Assembly: GCF_000276665.1 (NCBI RefSeq) | Contig: NW_004955434.1 | Coordinates: 20,743,562 to 20,807,561 of the forward strand | Length of the DNA: 64,000 nucleotides | Source: Chinchilla lanigera | Taxonomy: Eukaryota; Chordata; Mammalia; Rodentia; Chinchillidae | Direction of reading: 5' to 3' | In this document: positions 34,556-46,296 of the stretch, piece after piece | Layout: every line of letters begins with the position of its first letter | Numbering within the stretch: position 1 is the stretch's first letter | The notes under the pieces: model-generated | Database searches by the model: none | The model's input: the letters and a program-made list of their open reading frames with translations, nothing else | What the model was told of the DNA's origin: nothing | Program-made: the position numbers and the translations under genes

Positions 34556-35355
34556 AAATGCACCTTAGAACATGGCTTCCCTGCTGTAATTGTCTCACTT
34601 TCCCTAGGAGTTGAATTATATAAATCCTCATGAGGTCTTATCAAAACTAGAACATAATAGATGACCCTCAAATGTACGACTCTTAATTGATTACTACAGG
34701 CAGCAGTGCATTTCTTTTCAAGTTGAGAAGTGTTAGCATTTTCTTATTAAATTGAGAAATGTTAGCATTTTCACAAGTAAGGCCAATAAAGAAAAGTAAA
34801 TCTTTAGAAAGTTACCTATAATTATAAAGTTATTCATATTTGGACATTTTGAATCTTTTCATCTTAAATGCAGTTTTCAATAGTGCTTGATATTTCACAG
34901 TTATGCAGCTAAAAGTCCAAACCTAAGTAATACCTGTTGTACTGGAAAAGTATAATATTAAATAAACCATTGCTTAATATTATTTCTAAGAGTTAGTAGA
35001 TCTATTTAATTGAGCTTCTTTAAATTTTGCTTAGAGCTTCACCACATATAGGTATATGCCTGGCCTCCAAAACTGTTTGGTACGTATCATGAGATCTATA
35101 AATTTCATCACTTTTGGTAAATGTGCTAAACTTTTAGTATGAACTCTTCAAAAATGAATTTTCAAATACAAATGTTCCATAAACTTGCTAAGCATTGCTC
35201 CTACTCTGTGTTTTGTCTGGAGTTTGGTCTTTTAGCCCTGCATAAAGCAAATACATGAATCTTGTAGATATCCCCAAAGATGAACCGCCACAGCAACAAG
35301 TCCCCGGTATTCTCTTCTCGGTTTGGACCCTATCTCAAATCTGGTTGACCTGAGT
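34556..35355. other. Unique AT-rich sequence
   Basis: Holds a small imperfect tandem duplication at 34720-34775 (two copies of a GAGAARTGTTAGCATTTTC unit). Nothing else recognised. Confidence 0.45.
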
Positions 35356-35359
35356 CTGC

Positions 35360-35690
35360 CTTCCACAGTTAAAATGTGGCAAAAATGTGACCTCCTGACT
35401 TACAAGGTCTTCCAGCTCCCACTTGGGTCATTTAGAACACTCATTCTTGGGATGCTTCCTCTCAAAACACACCATTATCCTGTGAGGTCCCCTGTGGATA
35501 TCACCTGCCAGCTGGGCACTGACCTCACGGACTGCACCAACCCAGCCCCTGAGAGCCCCCTCAGCCCAGTCAGGTCCCAGACGATGGTAGCCAGTACCAC
35601 ACAGAGCAGACCCACCTTGTCGATCACGGAGCTGAGAGACGCTGCTGTTTTACACCAGTGACCTGAGATACACGCTTAAGCAGCAGCAGA
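35360..35690 (+). repeat. Possible MLT1/MaLR-type LTR fragment
   Basis: Has 'tgggatgcttcctctcaaaa', 'ctgccagctgggcactgacc', 'cccagcccctgagagccccc' and a C/G-rich middle like the larger MaLR LTRs. The ends are not clear. A 112-codon frame at 35323-35661 overlaps it. Confidence 0.4.
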
Positions 35691-36780
35691 AAAGCAGAAG
35701 CAGCAAACTTTGGGAAGAGCAGGAACTTGGGTCTTCAGGTATTGGGAGGGTTCCAGTTATTTGTTATTGATTTTGATTTGTTTCAGTTTTCAAGTTTCAT
35801 TCTTCACTGAAGAGGACAGAGTCTCAGCTTTGAGTATGCATCCCTGCTGACTGAAGCAGGAACATTCTTTTTACCTGGCAGATTTGAATGCACCCGTGCC
35901 ATTCCGCTGATCTTACCTTCTGGGAAAAGGGTCCCAGGTGGGTCTGAAGGGCAGTCTTCCTAGACTGGTGTACTGACTGTGATGTGTGGTAGTGTACCGA
36001 TGCTGAGAGTTTAAGGAAATGCTCCATCCTTAACATGGACTAAATTTGCGCATCAGAAGAAGACAGACTGATGTTTAAAAGCCAGACCCTGCGAATGACT
36101 GGGTTTTTAACTTAAAATGTAAATATAAGTTCAAATTACTAACTGGGCGTTCCCTCAGCCCCTTTCCTCCTACCGTACCCTCGTTAAAAGGATTGCACTA
36201 TAGGATTAGGTGCTGGATGCCCTGAAATTTTGTGTTTCACATGGGGTCCTGAGTCCCAAACAAGCTAACTAGAGCTTTTCTGATTTAAAGTTTCTTTTAT
36301 CCCTTTGATTTTACAGGTAGACTACAGGTAGAACTATTGTTAACAACAACAACAAAAAACCTAGACAATATTTATGGCTACACTGTAAGGTTTTGGGTTT
36401 TTTTGTCCATGCACTCTGTTTACCTGATAAGAAGCTGTGGATTATATTTTTCATTATAATTTTGATGGCTTTCAGCTAGATTTCCACAAAGGCTTACTCT
36501 TATTGAGCCACGGAAGGAGCCCATACTAAAAACAGTTCGAGTAAACTTCAAGACGATGTAATATGCCAGGTAAACATTTGTGGAAGGAACCAGCAAATCA
36601 GAGGATGTGATGCTGTTTCTTACTGCTTTGACTTGACTGTCACACTCTCCTCTCATGCCAATCTGGTTCTCTCTGAAACTGTAGGAACATTATTTTTTGC
36701 CGTTTGAGATATCAGCAGGATTATAAAGCTCATTTTAAAAGTCTTAGTAAGCAGAAAGATAGGTAACAGGAAGTAGGGAG
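35691..36780. other. Unique noncoding sequence
   Basis: No repeat or exon recognised. Short (AAC)n run near 36345. Confidence 0.4.
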
Positions 36781-36782
36781 CT

Positions 36783-37040
36783 AGGTCTTTCTCAAAGGCG
36801 GGGGATCAGAGGTGGAGGTGGGGGTAGAGGAGGATGGGGGACTGAGGAAGGAAGTAGGATGTGCTGTGCGCAGGCGCCAGCTCCAGGCGGACTGTGAGTC
36901 GGAAGGACAAGGGGCCCCAGAGATGGACGGGGAGGCAAGGAGGTGAGGGCAAGGGCACGGGACAAGGAGCGGAGCTGTGCTGCGCACGCGCACCAGCTTC
37001 CTCCAGAGGGTTAAACACCCTAAACGCGCACCGATTAAGA
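36783..37040. promoter_or_regulatory. GC-rich spot with perfect NRF1 motif and G-rich tract
   Basis: In an AT-rich surrounding, this block holds three G5 runs (36800-36840), a near NRF1 site TGCGCAGGCGCC (36867-36878, two deviations), and a perfect NRF1 palindrome TGCGCACGCGCA (36981-36992; consensus YGCGCAYGCGCR). NRF1 sites normally sit in housekeeping promoters. The two sites lie in similar sequence contexts 114 bp apart. Promoter activity is inference. Confidence 0.45.
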
Positions 37041-37975
37041 GAAGGAGCTGGAAAGTGTATGAAAACCGCATACGTCATTGAAGTTCCAAACAAAACCAGC
37101 TATATCAAGGAGAAGAAGCCCATGTACTCTCTGGGTCTGTACTGGGACTTACTTGGAGTTGTGAATGGGCAATACTATGTGCTTGCTTGACTTTGAATGA
37201 CGGGCTGAAGTAATTGCTCAGTTAGTAATTGCTCTCTGGTTCTTCTCTCTTCAGGGAAATATTGCAACTGATAAATGTAAATCAGTAGAGTTCTGTTTTG
37301 GAGTATTTTCCCAAGCAATTATGTTTAAAATGAAAATTAGCAGGTTTAATATACAGAAAAGTAATCACATACCTATTTTTCTTCTTCATATTATCCAAGC
37401 AATAGAACTGCAAGGTAAACACAATAGGAAAATTAATGAAAGAGCAACAGTTGTGACGCCCTTTTTCAAGCCCTCTTCCTACTCTGCAGAAGGAAATAGG
37501 GCGACTCCCAGAGTCGTGTAATCTACATGGAATAGAGAGAAAAGTTGTGCTACCTTTAATGCTTAAATTCTAAACTTTACCTCTGCTAATCCCTTTCAAT
37601 ACTGAGGAAACTTACCAAGCTGTGAAATATTCACCCTGAGAAAATTCCTGATTGAGTCTCTCTGAAAATTCATCCATGTTGCTTACTGTACTATAACTTA
37701 AGATGTCAGGTTTTTCACTGAAAGCATATACACTTTATCAAGTAGTGTAGATTAGTTGTTTTCATGCATTTTCCTGATATTCTGTCATTAATAATGGTCA
37801 GCTTGGATTTCACCAAAAATTTTTGGAAGGTTTCTAAGCATATTCTTCTTTCACTTTTTCTTTGCCTCACCTTCCCCACTGTAGAGTATTATGCATTTAG
37901 AAGGAGCGGTGGCCTCAAAAGCTTTTCATTTTATTATATGAAATAAGAACAGGAATTTAGGAGAATACTCCAGGG
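37041..37975. other. Unique AT-rich sequence
   Basis: Nothing recognised. Confidence 0.4.
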
Positions 37976-37977
37976 AG

Positions 37978-38050
37978 CTATATCTAGATAGATATAGATA
38001 TAGATGATATAGATATAGATGATATAGGTATAGATAGGCATAGATATATT
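37978..38050. repeat. (GATA)n-type microsatellite
   Basis: Imperfect GATA/GATATA run with three ATAGATGATAT-like higher-order units. Confidence 0.85.
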
Positions 38051-38369
38051 AGTATTAATGCATTCAGTTTGTTTCAATTTGAAGGAATAAAAAAACGAGG
38101 GTATGTAAAACTGAAAATACGTTTTGAAGATAGTACTCATTAGTATGCAAATTAGGATTTGAAACTTCATACAAAACTCAGGTAATGTTAATATTCTTCT
38201 AGTACAACTATTATGTGAGCTAGTATGTAGCCTGACAAATGGTGATTCCAGGAACAGTTAAATTATCTTTCCAGTTGATCTCCTCACTGGATTTTATTTA
38301 TTTTATGCCTCTCTGCCAAGGGGAATATTATTCATCTCTCCAACTTCTCTTCATGCCCAAACTTGAGAT

Positions 38370-38615
38370 TCTTCCTTCTCTCTCAGGAACCAAATGCAGC
38401 TTCTCCTGGCTCCCCACAGACGGAGGTCTATCTCCTCGGTGCCTCAGTTGCACCCTGGAACGTGTCTATCCTAGCACTTGTAACCCTTCTGTCTTCTTAT
38501 TGACTTGCATATATGCTCCTCTCTTCAAGGCTAAATGCATTCCTTCACAGTCTGAATCACATCATGTTTTGTTTTTCCCTCCAGTCTTTGTCTACAGAAA
38601 AGAATAATATTTATT
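38370..38615 (+). repeat. Possible ancient LINE-like fragment
   Basis: C/T-rich text with 'ttctcctggctccccacaga' and 'cctagcacttgtaacccttc' is similar in style to the L2-type blocks at 33.96 and 62.3 kb, but no terminal motif is preserved. Confidence 0.3.
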
Positions 38616-41600
38616 TGGTGGATTGAGTGGAAAGGTGGGAGGATAAGAGAAATAGTCAGACAAGATGGTCGGAATTCATCTTGTCTAGTGAAGCTCTGTA
38701 TCATTTGTAATATTTTTTCTTGTTTTTATTTTTTCTTCTCTTTAATGGTTTGATCAGTCTTGCATTCATACGCCTGGTAATCTGAACAACTTCATTAAGC
38801 ATAGCAATATGTAATATAATAGCCACTGTTAACTCCTGTCATTTTGTTCTGAAACTGTGTATCATTTGTGTGTTGATTTGCTTTTGTCCATGTTGTTCCT
38901 ATTTTGCTATTGTTCTTTCTTATTATTCTCTTTAAAATTAAAAAAAGAGAAATAATCAGCTTATCAGATAAATTGGTCAAGAGCTTTTTCCAGAATGCCT
39001 AGAAATTAATGAACTAGAAGGAACCGTGGTGTCTCCCAAGTAGGAACGGTTCTGCGTGAGCTCATTTCTCTTAGGGGACAAGATTCTGGAGCCGTGATGG
39101 CCTCTAAGTGTCAGGTACCCACATTTTCCCGCTCTTCTGTGGCCGGGTTACATAAGCCCAGGTTGCGGCCCCGGCACAGTCCACGAAGCGCTGAGACCAC
39201 GCCCGTGCCCGCTCACATGGAGAGGGCAGTGAACTGTACTGGCGCCCCCCGGCTGACATCTAGCACGCTCAGGCATTCAAGGAAACCTCAGACCTGGCCT
39301 GCCTCAAGGAGGGTACTGAGGAAATGGGGGAGTGCATCCACCTGCCCCCGCTTCCGCTCACACACAAATTCCCGCTGCGGGTGTTCTCTCCGAGCACTGT
39401 TGTCTAAATGTAGACACATTCATTAGACAAAGAAACACATATTAAATGGTAATTTCAAAGTAACCACGTGATGGAGGAGATTGGCGGAGAAGGACCAGCC
39501 AGAAAGCCTAGACTCGGAGCTGGGGGCACAGCTCCATGCCCAGCGCGGCATGTGCACACGTGCACACGCACAGAAGGAAAAAGCTCGGTTTGTGGTAGAT
39601 AGCAGACCAGAACAGAAAACTGCACTGAGTTTCAAATGACACACACAATAAACTAAAACACAAGTTCCTTGAAATAAGCCACTCATATAATAAAGCACTA
39701 GGTCATATGTTTATGGACATACATGGGTATTCACAAAGAATTTGAGGCAACCCATAGGTGCACATATAATAAAACAGTAGAAATATGAAGTAATAGAAAA
39801 TCAAGGGTAGGGAAATGTAGACTGTCCTGAAAGGCAAGACTGGAGGAAGAGAGAGATGAAGTCGCGTGTGCCACGGGAGCAGATACGGTAATGCAAACGT
39901 GGCTCCGATTTGTCCCGAAATTCACAGACAAGCACTGCCAGTAGAAGAATCTAGTCCAAAGAGAGACTTTCTCCTACAGCTGTGCGTTAAAAATGTAGTA
40001 CAGAAGGAAAGAAAACCTCAGCAACCTCTGTGCCTGCCGCGCTCGGGAAGGAAACACAGAGAATTTCTGGGGGAGGTGGGGAGCAAGAAGCGGTGGAAGG
40101 CGTTTGATTATTTCGGGGAGGTACCGGCTGAGGTGAGGTGCTGCATCTTAGAATGAGAGTTCAGCGTCATCTGCGGGTCTCTTAGGTGGGAGGCATGGAA
40201 GGGAAGGAATAAGAGGTGAAAGGAATAAGATGTGATACGAATATGTCCCAGTTCTCCACAACCAATGTATATATTGTGTATCGTGTAGAGATACAAATAA
40301 AAGGGGGGAAGAAGGTAAAGTACTAACGATACCATTCAGGGTCTGCTGTGGGCTACCTGCTCTTTGGAATTATCTCCTGCTTTCTCTTCAACAAAGCTAT
40401 GATAGGAACAATATGCTCTTGAGAACATTGAGAAGTGTGATCATTTCTATTCCTCGCAAGTCAATTCATATGACCTTATAAGACCCCTAAAACCCTCTGC
40501 TCACCGGCATGCCATGCTGCTTCCAGGAAGGGCCTTCTGAATAGCTAACGGAAAGCCCTGTGTGGCTCAGAATGTGCATTTAAACAGACAGGAGACTCTG
40601 ATAGTGAAGCACAGGGTATTCAAATCCTAGAATCGGGTTCTCTTAAATGATACGTTAGCGTAAAATTGGAGACGCTCCATTTGCTCAGACTTGTTTGTTC
40701 TAGAATAAGCTTGTGAGAATGTTGTGATGCTGTTTTTATCCGTGGTTCACTCTGGCATTTGTAAGGGTTAATGAGTATGATTCAGTTGGTTTTAGAGTTA
40801 CATTAGGACAGACAAGATGACCTACCTGAACGCTTTATAATAAAATAATCTTTTATGTTTCCCACACACTGTGAAAGAGTGGAACCACATCTGTAGCAGA
40901 GCCACCAGCACAGATTCTGCACGTACTGTCTCCTCGAAGGGCTTTCTTCCAAAGAGATATCACGTTCAGCCCTGTTTTGTTAATGGTGTCTGACAGAATT
41001 ATTGCCTGGAGTGGCATTTAAAGATTGACTTTACTATTCTAAAGCCATTAAAAATCCACCCATGGACTTTAGCAGCAGTTATAATTATATACACTATCAT
41101 GCTCTTAGAAATACAGTTTACCAATCTTTTTGAACTTAGAACTAAGAAGAAAACAAAAATATACAGTAGTTTCCTAGGATAAGATTTTATAGTTCTCAGA
41201 ATTTTTATTTCCAAAACAAATTTTTTACATTTATCATTATTTTAAAATAAATATACAGAAATGGGTTTCTTTTCTCTTTTTTGATTTGAAGGAGCCTATA
41301 AGAAAGACAGGAGGAAAAAGCTCTAGCGTCCCTCACAATCCGCGTCTCTTAGATGATACATATATACTGGGCTTGTTTCAATGTCAGCCTTGAGAAATCT
41401 GATGTACAGAGGATCAGGTATCCTGGTCAGGGTCCCACAGGGTAAAAGCAGACCTCTTCTCTCTGATTGCAGAGCCTGTGCTGTTCCTCTGCCCCAGGCT
41501 GTTCTCTCCTGGAATCGGATTCACATTTTAGGACAAGCAAAGGACACAGGTTCCGTTCTGAAATTGTCCTCTCATGAGACCCAGTCAAAAGTCTTCTTCA

Positions 41601-42300
41601 CAAACACTGAGTACTTAAATTTTGACTTGCAAAGTTCCCAGTATCAGTTTTAAATGATGTTATTTTTTAATATGGTCTCATTGCCAAAAGTTGGAACCTC
41701 TAGCTGGAAGGTGTCCCTTTGAGGCTGGTGTATTTTGTCTGTCTCTGCTCTCCTCAGTGTGAGGCACTGATTTATCTTCCCTGAGTTGTGCAGGTGACGG
41801 ACGCAGAGCCGGTGAGCCTAGCTCCCTGGACGTGTTCACAGGCCGCAGGTCCTGTACTGCCCTCTCCCTGGTTCAGCTCCCTTCCCTCCTTTACCTTTCA
41901 TGAGCTCTCAGTAAAAACCAGCTTCTTTGTTCTCTTTTGCCTTGAAGTCCTCATAGCCCCAACTGTGACTTGTATTGGATTATCTAACCATTGTATTTTG
42001 TTCTTCTCACCTCCGTGCTCCTGAAGCACCGTTTAAACCTCTAGCATCACATGAACCTTGTGGCATTAGTTATCTGTTCTCCAGGGTTTCTCCTTAAGGT
42101 GCTTTGTCCTTTTTCATATTCCCATCTGTAGAGCTTAAAAATAGATACTTCTTGATTCTTCACTAATTATATGAATTTCTTTTAAAAAGAAACCAAACTT
42201 GCTCTTCAGTGTATCAGAATTTTCCTTAGATAGTACTTGGCGGTAGAGATGATGCCTAAAATGTCTAAAATCTCTTACCCTGTAGAGAATTGAAATTTAT
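38616..42300. other. Mostly unique sequence, with modest CpG-rich stretch at 39.1-39.4 kb
   Basis: 39100-39390 is GC- and CpG-enriched with an open frame of 110 codons and no recognisable product. The remainder (39.4-42.3 kb) shows no repeats I can name, and parts (40.55-41.2 kb) look like ordinary unique DNA that could be conserved. Confidence 0.35.
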
Positions 42301-42309
42301 ACTGTGGAC

Positions 42310-42405
42310 GAGCAGCCAGGAAAGGAAGTGTAAGAAAAGGAAGAAGGTGGGATGGGGGAGGGGAAAAAGAGGAGAATGTGAGAAGAGAAGAGGAATAAAA
42401 GGCCA
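42310..42405 (+). repeat. Purine-rich tract
   Basis: About 95 bases of almost uninterrupted A/G with G4 and G5 runs. Such tracts can form triplex or G-rich structures. No function assigned. Confidence 0.7.
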
Positions 42406-42439
42406 CAGGGAGACTGTAATAACAATTGCCAGCTACCTT

Positions 42440-42640
42440 TCTGCACTTTTGTCATTTGTCCAACTTACACTTTCCAAAGCAGTATCTCCTTTAACACTCG
42501 GGATCACTGTGTGTGGTAAATACTTATTTTAAAAGTGACACAACTAAGCTCTAAGTTCCGTAACTTGCCTTAAGAAATTTGGGGTTAGAACTCAGCTCAA
42601 TGCAAAGCCGTCCAGCAGAGTTTGTGCTTAAACATGCATT
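42440..42640 (-). repeat. MIR SINE, antisense
   Basis: Contains 'gtatctcctttaacactcgg' (for the tcatttaatcctcac motif), 'ttattttaaaagtgacacaa' (for ccattttacagatgagg), 'aacttgccttaagaaatttg' and 'gttagaactcagctc'. Order and direction fit. Confidence 0.65.
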
Positions 42641-42710
42641 CCAGGGAGGCCCTGCACAATCTTAGCACTGTGCGACTGTCCCACGGCGGAGCACAGGAAG
42701 TTAAATTCTT

Positions 42711-42824
42711 TTTTTTATTTTTAAATTTTTTTTTTTTTTTTGGTTTTTCTACGGTACCAGGAACCGAACTCACGACCTTGCGCTTGCCAGGCAAGCGCTT
42801 TGCCGCTGAGCTAAATCCCCAGCC
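42711..42824 (-). mobile_element. ID SINE, antisense, young
   Basis: Antisense ID with a T-rich tail, 'gaaccgaactcacgaccttg' (B-box side) and 'gctgagctaaatccccagcc' (A-box side). Perfect 17-bp target-site duplication CAGGAAGTTAAATTCTT at 42694-42710 and 42825-42841. Body nearly matches the 10.66-kb copy. Confidence 0.95.
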
Positions 42825-43154
42825 CAGGAAGTTAAATTCTTTAATGCTGATGAGAAGTAGAAGTCATCGTCTGCACTAGTCGCTTTACGTGTCCTCATGT
42901 GACTCTTGTGTCAACTTTGGATCTGGCCTCATCTCTATTTTTCTCTCCTGTTTTTCATGGTCATACTTTTTAAAATTTATATATTTGTTCAAGAAGTCTC
43001 TGGTTTTTTTAATCATAGAGTTAAAACAAGATGGGAAAAATAAATTTGCTCTATGGAAGGTATAAATAGAGTATTAAACACACCAAAATAGGATAAGTAA
43101 ATATCATATGGTATAATCCCAGAAGAAAGCTCTGACTTATATAACATAAGGGTA

Positions 43155-43375
43155 GGTTTTAGAGTCAGATGGTGCCTATGACCCAAGTGAATGTCAGTTT
43201 TACAACAGCTGTTGTGTGTCTTTGGATAAAGTGATGAACTCCTCCGGCTCTTAGGTTTTCTCACCTATGAAATGGAGGTGATTGCACCCTTTGTAAGAGG
43301 TGCAAAACCTGGTAGATCCTCAGTTGCCTGTAAGGGCAACTGCTGCTATTTACAACAAATAAAATGAGTGTAACC
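43155..43375 (+). repeat. MIR SINE, sense
   Basis: Sense MIR: 'ttgtgtgtctttggataaag' (tgtgaccttgggcaag), 'tcttaggttttctcacctat' (cctcagtttcctcatct), 'gaaatggaggtgattgcacc' and 'gtaagaggtgcaaaacc'. Confidence 0.7.
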
Positions 43376-43684
43376 TTTTGAAATACAATATGCATTTTTT
43401 GTTCCTGGTTAGAAAAAGGATATGTATCCTCTGTGTCCTTGGGTAGGAGGTTATGGGATGATTCAACAAAAGGTACAGACGGGATCTCTCCGAGTCTTGG
43501 AGGCGGGGTTCTTGAAGCAAGCCTGGGCACTGGTGCTGAGCACCTTTGTCTGATTGAGGTCTGCGGGCTGCATCTGTGGCCCATGGTGACTTGGGCAACA
43601 GTGGGTGTCCCAAGTGTCAGGCAGGACCCTAGGGGAGTTGGTTTGCTTTGCTAAACTAAAATTAGAAGAACATATGTCAGACAT
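43376..43684. other. Short unique GC-moderate stretch
   Basis: Open on both strands for up to 107 codons, with no recognisable product. Confidence 0.4.
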
Positions 43685-43855
43685 AGTTTTTAGTGCTTTG
43701 TAAACACTTTAACCTTTATGACAATGTTAATACATAGAGGATACTATAATCCCCAGTTTGTAGATAGTGAACCAGGCATAGAAAAGAAAATTAATTTGAC
43801 TGAGATCGCAGAGCAGCAAGTGGTAGAACCAGAACTCTAACTGAAGCAGACTGGA
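43685..43855 (-). repeat. MIR SINE, antisense
   Basis: Contains 'tagtgctttgtaaacacttt' (agcgctttacatgcatta), 'ataatccccagtttgtagat' (attatccccattttacagat), then 'gactgagatcgcagagcagc' (gcccaaggtcacacagct) and 'aagtggtagaaccagaactc'. Confidence 0.8.
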
Positions 43856-43914
43856 TTTTTCTCATTGCAATAATGAATATAATAGAGTAGCATAATAGTT
43901 TTTATGTGGATGAG

Positions 43915-44095
43915 TTAGTACAGAGGCTGAAACATGAAAACTGGAAACGAAAGACCTTCATTAGTAATTAACTTTTTCTCTTTGGGGTCCTGAAGTTCCA
44001 GACTTCATGGACTTGCTCACCCATAAAATTGGGGGTGATGACAATGACTGATCTTACAGATACCTCATGAAGACAGTGGACTAAGAGATGGCTCA
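43915..44095 (+). repeat. MIR SINE, sense, decayed
   Basis: Contains 'gacttcatggacttgctcac' for the cctcagtttcctcatct region, 'ccataaaattgggggtgatg' for ctgtaaaatggggataat, then 'atcttacagatacctcatga'. Confidence 0.55.
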
Positions 44096-45890
44096 TGAAT
44101 TGTGGCATGCTATATAAAAAGGTATTACTTGCTGCTTATACTTCAGAGGTTTATATTATGCCAAGGTGTGTATGTGTACATTTATGTGTTGCAAATTCAA
44201 ATCTGCATTGTACAAACTTGCAGGAACATTATATGAAGGATTTTCTTTCAGCTTTGTGAAATGTTTGTTATGTGTTTTGCTTAGAGTTGAAAAAACTCTG
44301 GGATAAAAATGCACGTAAAATTCATGCCAGACAGACTTGATTGTGATGACTGAAAGAAATCACTTGGGCTTATTATTATGCATTATACCATCATTAGAAC
44401 CTTCGCTATTGTTCCGAAGAATGTGGCATATTTATGTATTTCTGTGTCACTCTGGAATGTGTAATATAAACCTCTATATTGTAAGGTCAGTGCCTATTAC
44501 TTAGAGCTATGTGAATACTCACCAGAGACCTACTTTGAATATTTGGACCACAGAACTAAAATCAAATCCTGATCAAACTCTGACCAGGTTCACTAAATTG
44601 AACTTAATTTTGTAAAGCCATATGGCAACCCTGATTAATTTAATTTGTGTATCTAAGGCACCACCTGAATTCAACTTAATCACCTTAGTCATGCCAATGA
44701 AGTGGGTGATCTTTAGGATAAGTTTTAGCCTCATTGATTTAATTTTTCTTATTAAAATATATTTCTATCCATTAAAACACACCTCGGGCTGCCTTCTCCT
44801 GGGTAGCAGTGACTTTTCTCCCTATTACTTTCTATGTTCTATCTGAGTAAAGGAGAAGAACAGGCAATTAGCTAATTTTGTCAGCTGGTGACTTTGATGG
44901 GAACTTCCCAGAACAAGGGATAAAAACCTTCCAGTGTCCTCTGAGTCACGTGTGTATGTGTCAGGTTCCTGAGGCTGTGGGTTCTGAAAATGGCTGTGCT
45001 GGTCTGTACTGAATACATGGAAGAAACACATATTTTTATTTCTCATGTGTTACATTTATGGTTATATCTCTTCTTCAAACAAATTGTATTTCATAGAAGG
45101 ACTACAGTGTTCCCTCATGTTTCGTTCATAAAATGGGCATTCATTCTGATACCTGCCTCCTCTTCTTACAAGCCTCTTTCTCTTAACGTGATCGCAGCAG
45201 GTCACTGTTTTCCCCAGGATGGGCACACGTATTTTCCAGCTCATGTCCTATTTTCCTACTCCATCCCCTGCTATGGCATTGAAAGAATAAACCCATGGTT
45301 CCTATACAAATATAAAAATGAGCACAAGTCAAAGTTTTTATTAACTCATGAGTTGAAAAGAATCCATCAAATGTTACAACAAATTTTTAAGAGAACTGGA
45401 AGAATACAGACATATACAGGCAGCCATACATACTGAGAAGAATTTAATAGGTGCGAAACCAGTCAGGATTACTAAGACAGTAGTCAGTCGCGTATTACCA
45501 AGATCTGTGTGCGCTCCCACGGATGGGGCTCACAGGCAGTAACCGTTGCTGCTGCTGTTGTTTTCTCTTTCACAGTACGAAGTGGTGAAGTAACTTACAG
45601 GCCGTGAATATTCAGATAACCCAGAAGGGTGCACTAGACCAGACACTCACTAATCTTTCTGCGCATCCTAAAGTCTTTCACGACTTCTCCTGACACTTGC
45701 TTCCTTCCGTAAAGATCGGTTGAGTATTATCATGTAGCACCTATGAGAGAAGCAAAACTTGTCACCACAGAGTTTAAAACTCACTGAAGAAATGAAAAGA
45801 GAGACACTAGCAAAACACACATGCATGTGGCATTGTGGTAAGCGCTGTGAAGGAAAGGTGAAAAGCAGCATGAGAGATCATTACAAGAAA
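44096..45890. other. Unique sequence; candidate conserved block 44.1-44.5 kb
   Basis: 44100-44500 is dense unique AT-rich sequence with no repeat signature. A 148-codon frame at 44990-45436 has no recognisable product and lies in AT-rich DNA. Confidence 0.35.
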
Positions 45891-45892
45891 GT

Positions 45893-46296
45893 GTTGTGAT
45901 TTATATCTAGATGTCCCCCAAGCCTCCTGCGCTCATAGGTGGAGCTCTGGGGAGGTAATTGGGCCGTGAGGGCGTGGCAGTTATCAGTGGAGTAGCTCAA
46001 CAATGGGATTATAGCTAAATGTGACGGTAGGAGGTGGTTGGAGGAGGTCAGTCACTGGGGGCGTGGCCTGGAAAGGTCCGTCTCCCTTTCTCCTCCCTTG
46101 ATCACTCTCTGCCTCTGACCTCCATGCCACGAGCTGTTTCTCCTCTATGGTGCCCCTCTGCCTCGTCACCCTACCTTGGAGGCAGCGAACCATGGACTGA
46201 AACCTCCACAAACTGTGGACCAAAATAAAGCTTTCCTCCTTGGAGTTGCGGCTATCGGGAACTGTGTCCCAGCAACAAGGAGGTACCTAGTACAGA
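45893..46296 (+). mobile_element. MaLR solo LTR, sense
   Basis: Well-preserved member: TGTGATTTATATCTAGATGT start, 'ggaggtaattgggccgtgag', 'ggaggaggtcagtcactggg' with 'ggcgtggcctggaaaggtcc', 'catggactgaaacctccaca', AAAATAAAGC, and 'ggctatcgggaactgtgtcc' near the end. The highest similarity to the general consensus of the MaLR LTRs in this window. Confidence 0.88.

Noticed and set aside
39090..39400. CpG-enriched stretch as a CpG island or CTCF site
   Set aside because: CpG enrichment is modest, and the best CTCF-like string near 39218 deviates at three core positions.
44990..45436. 148-codon frame
   Set aside because: No homology recognised and no codon-like composition; probably chance.
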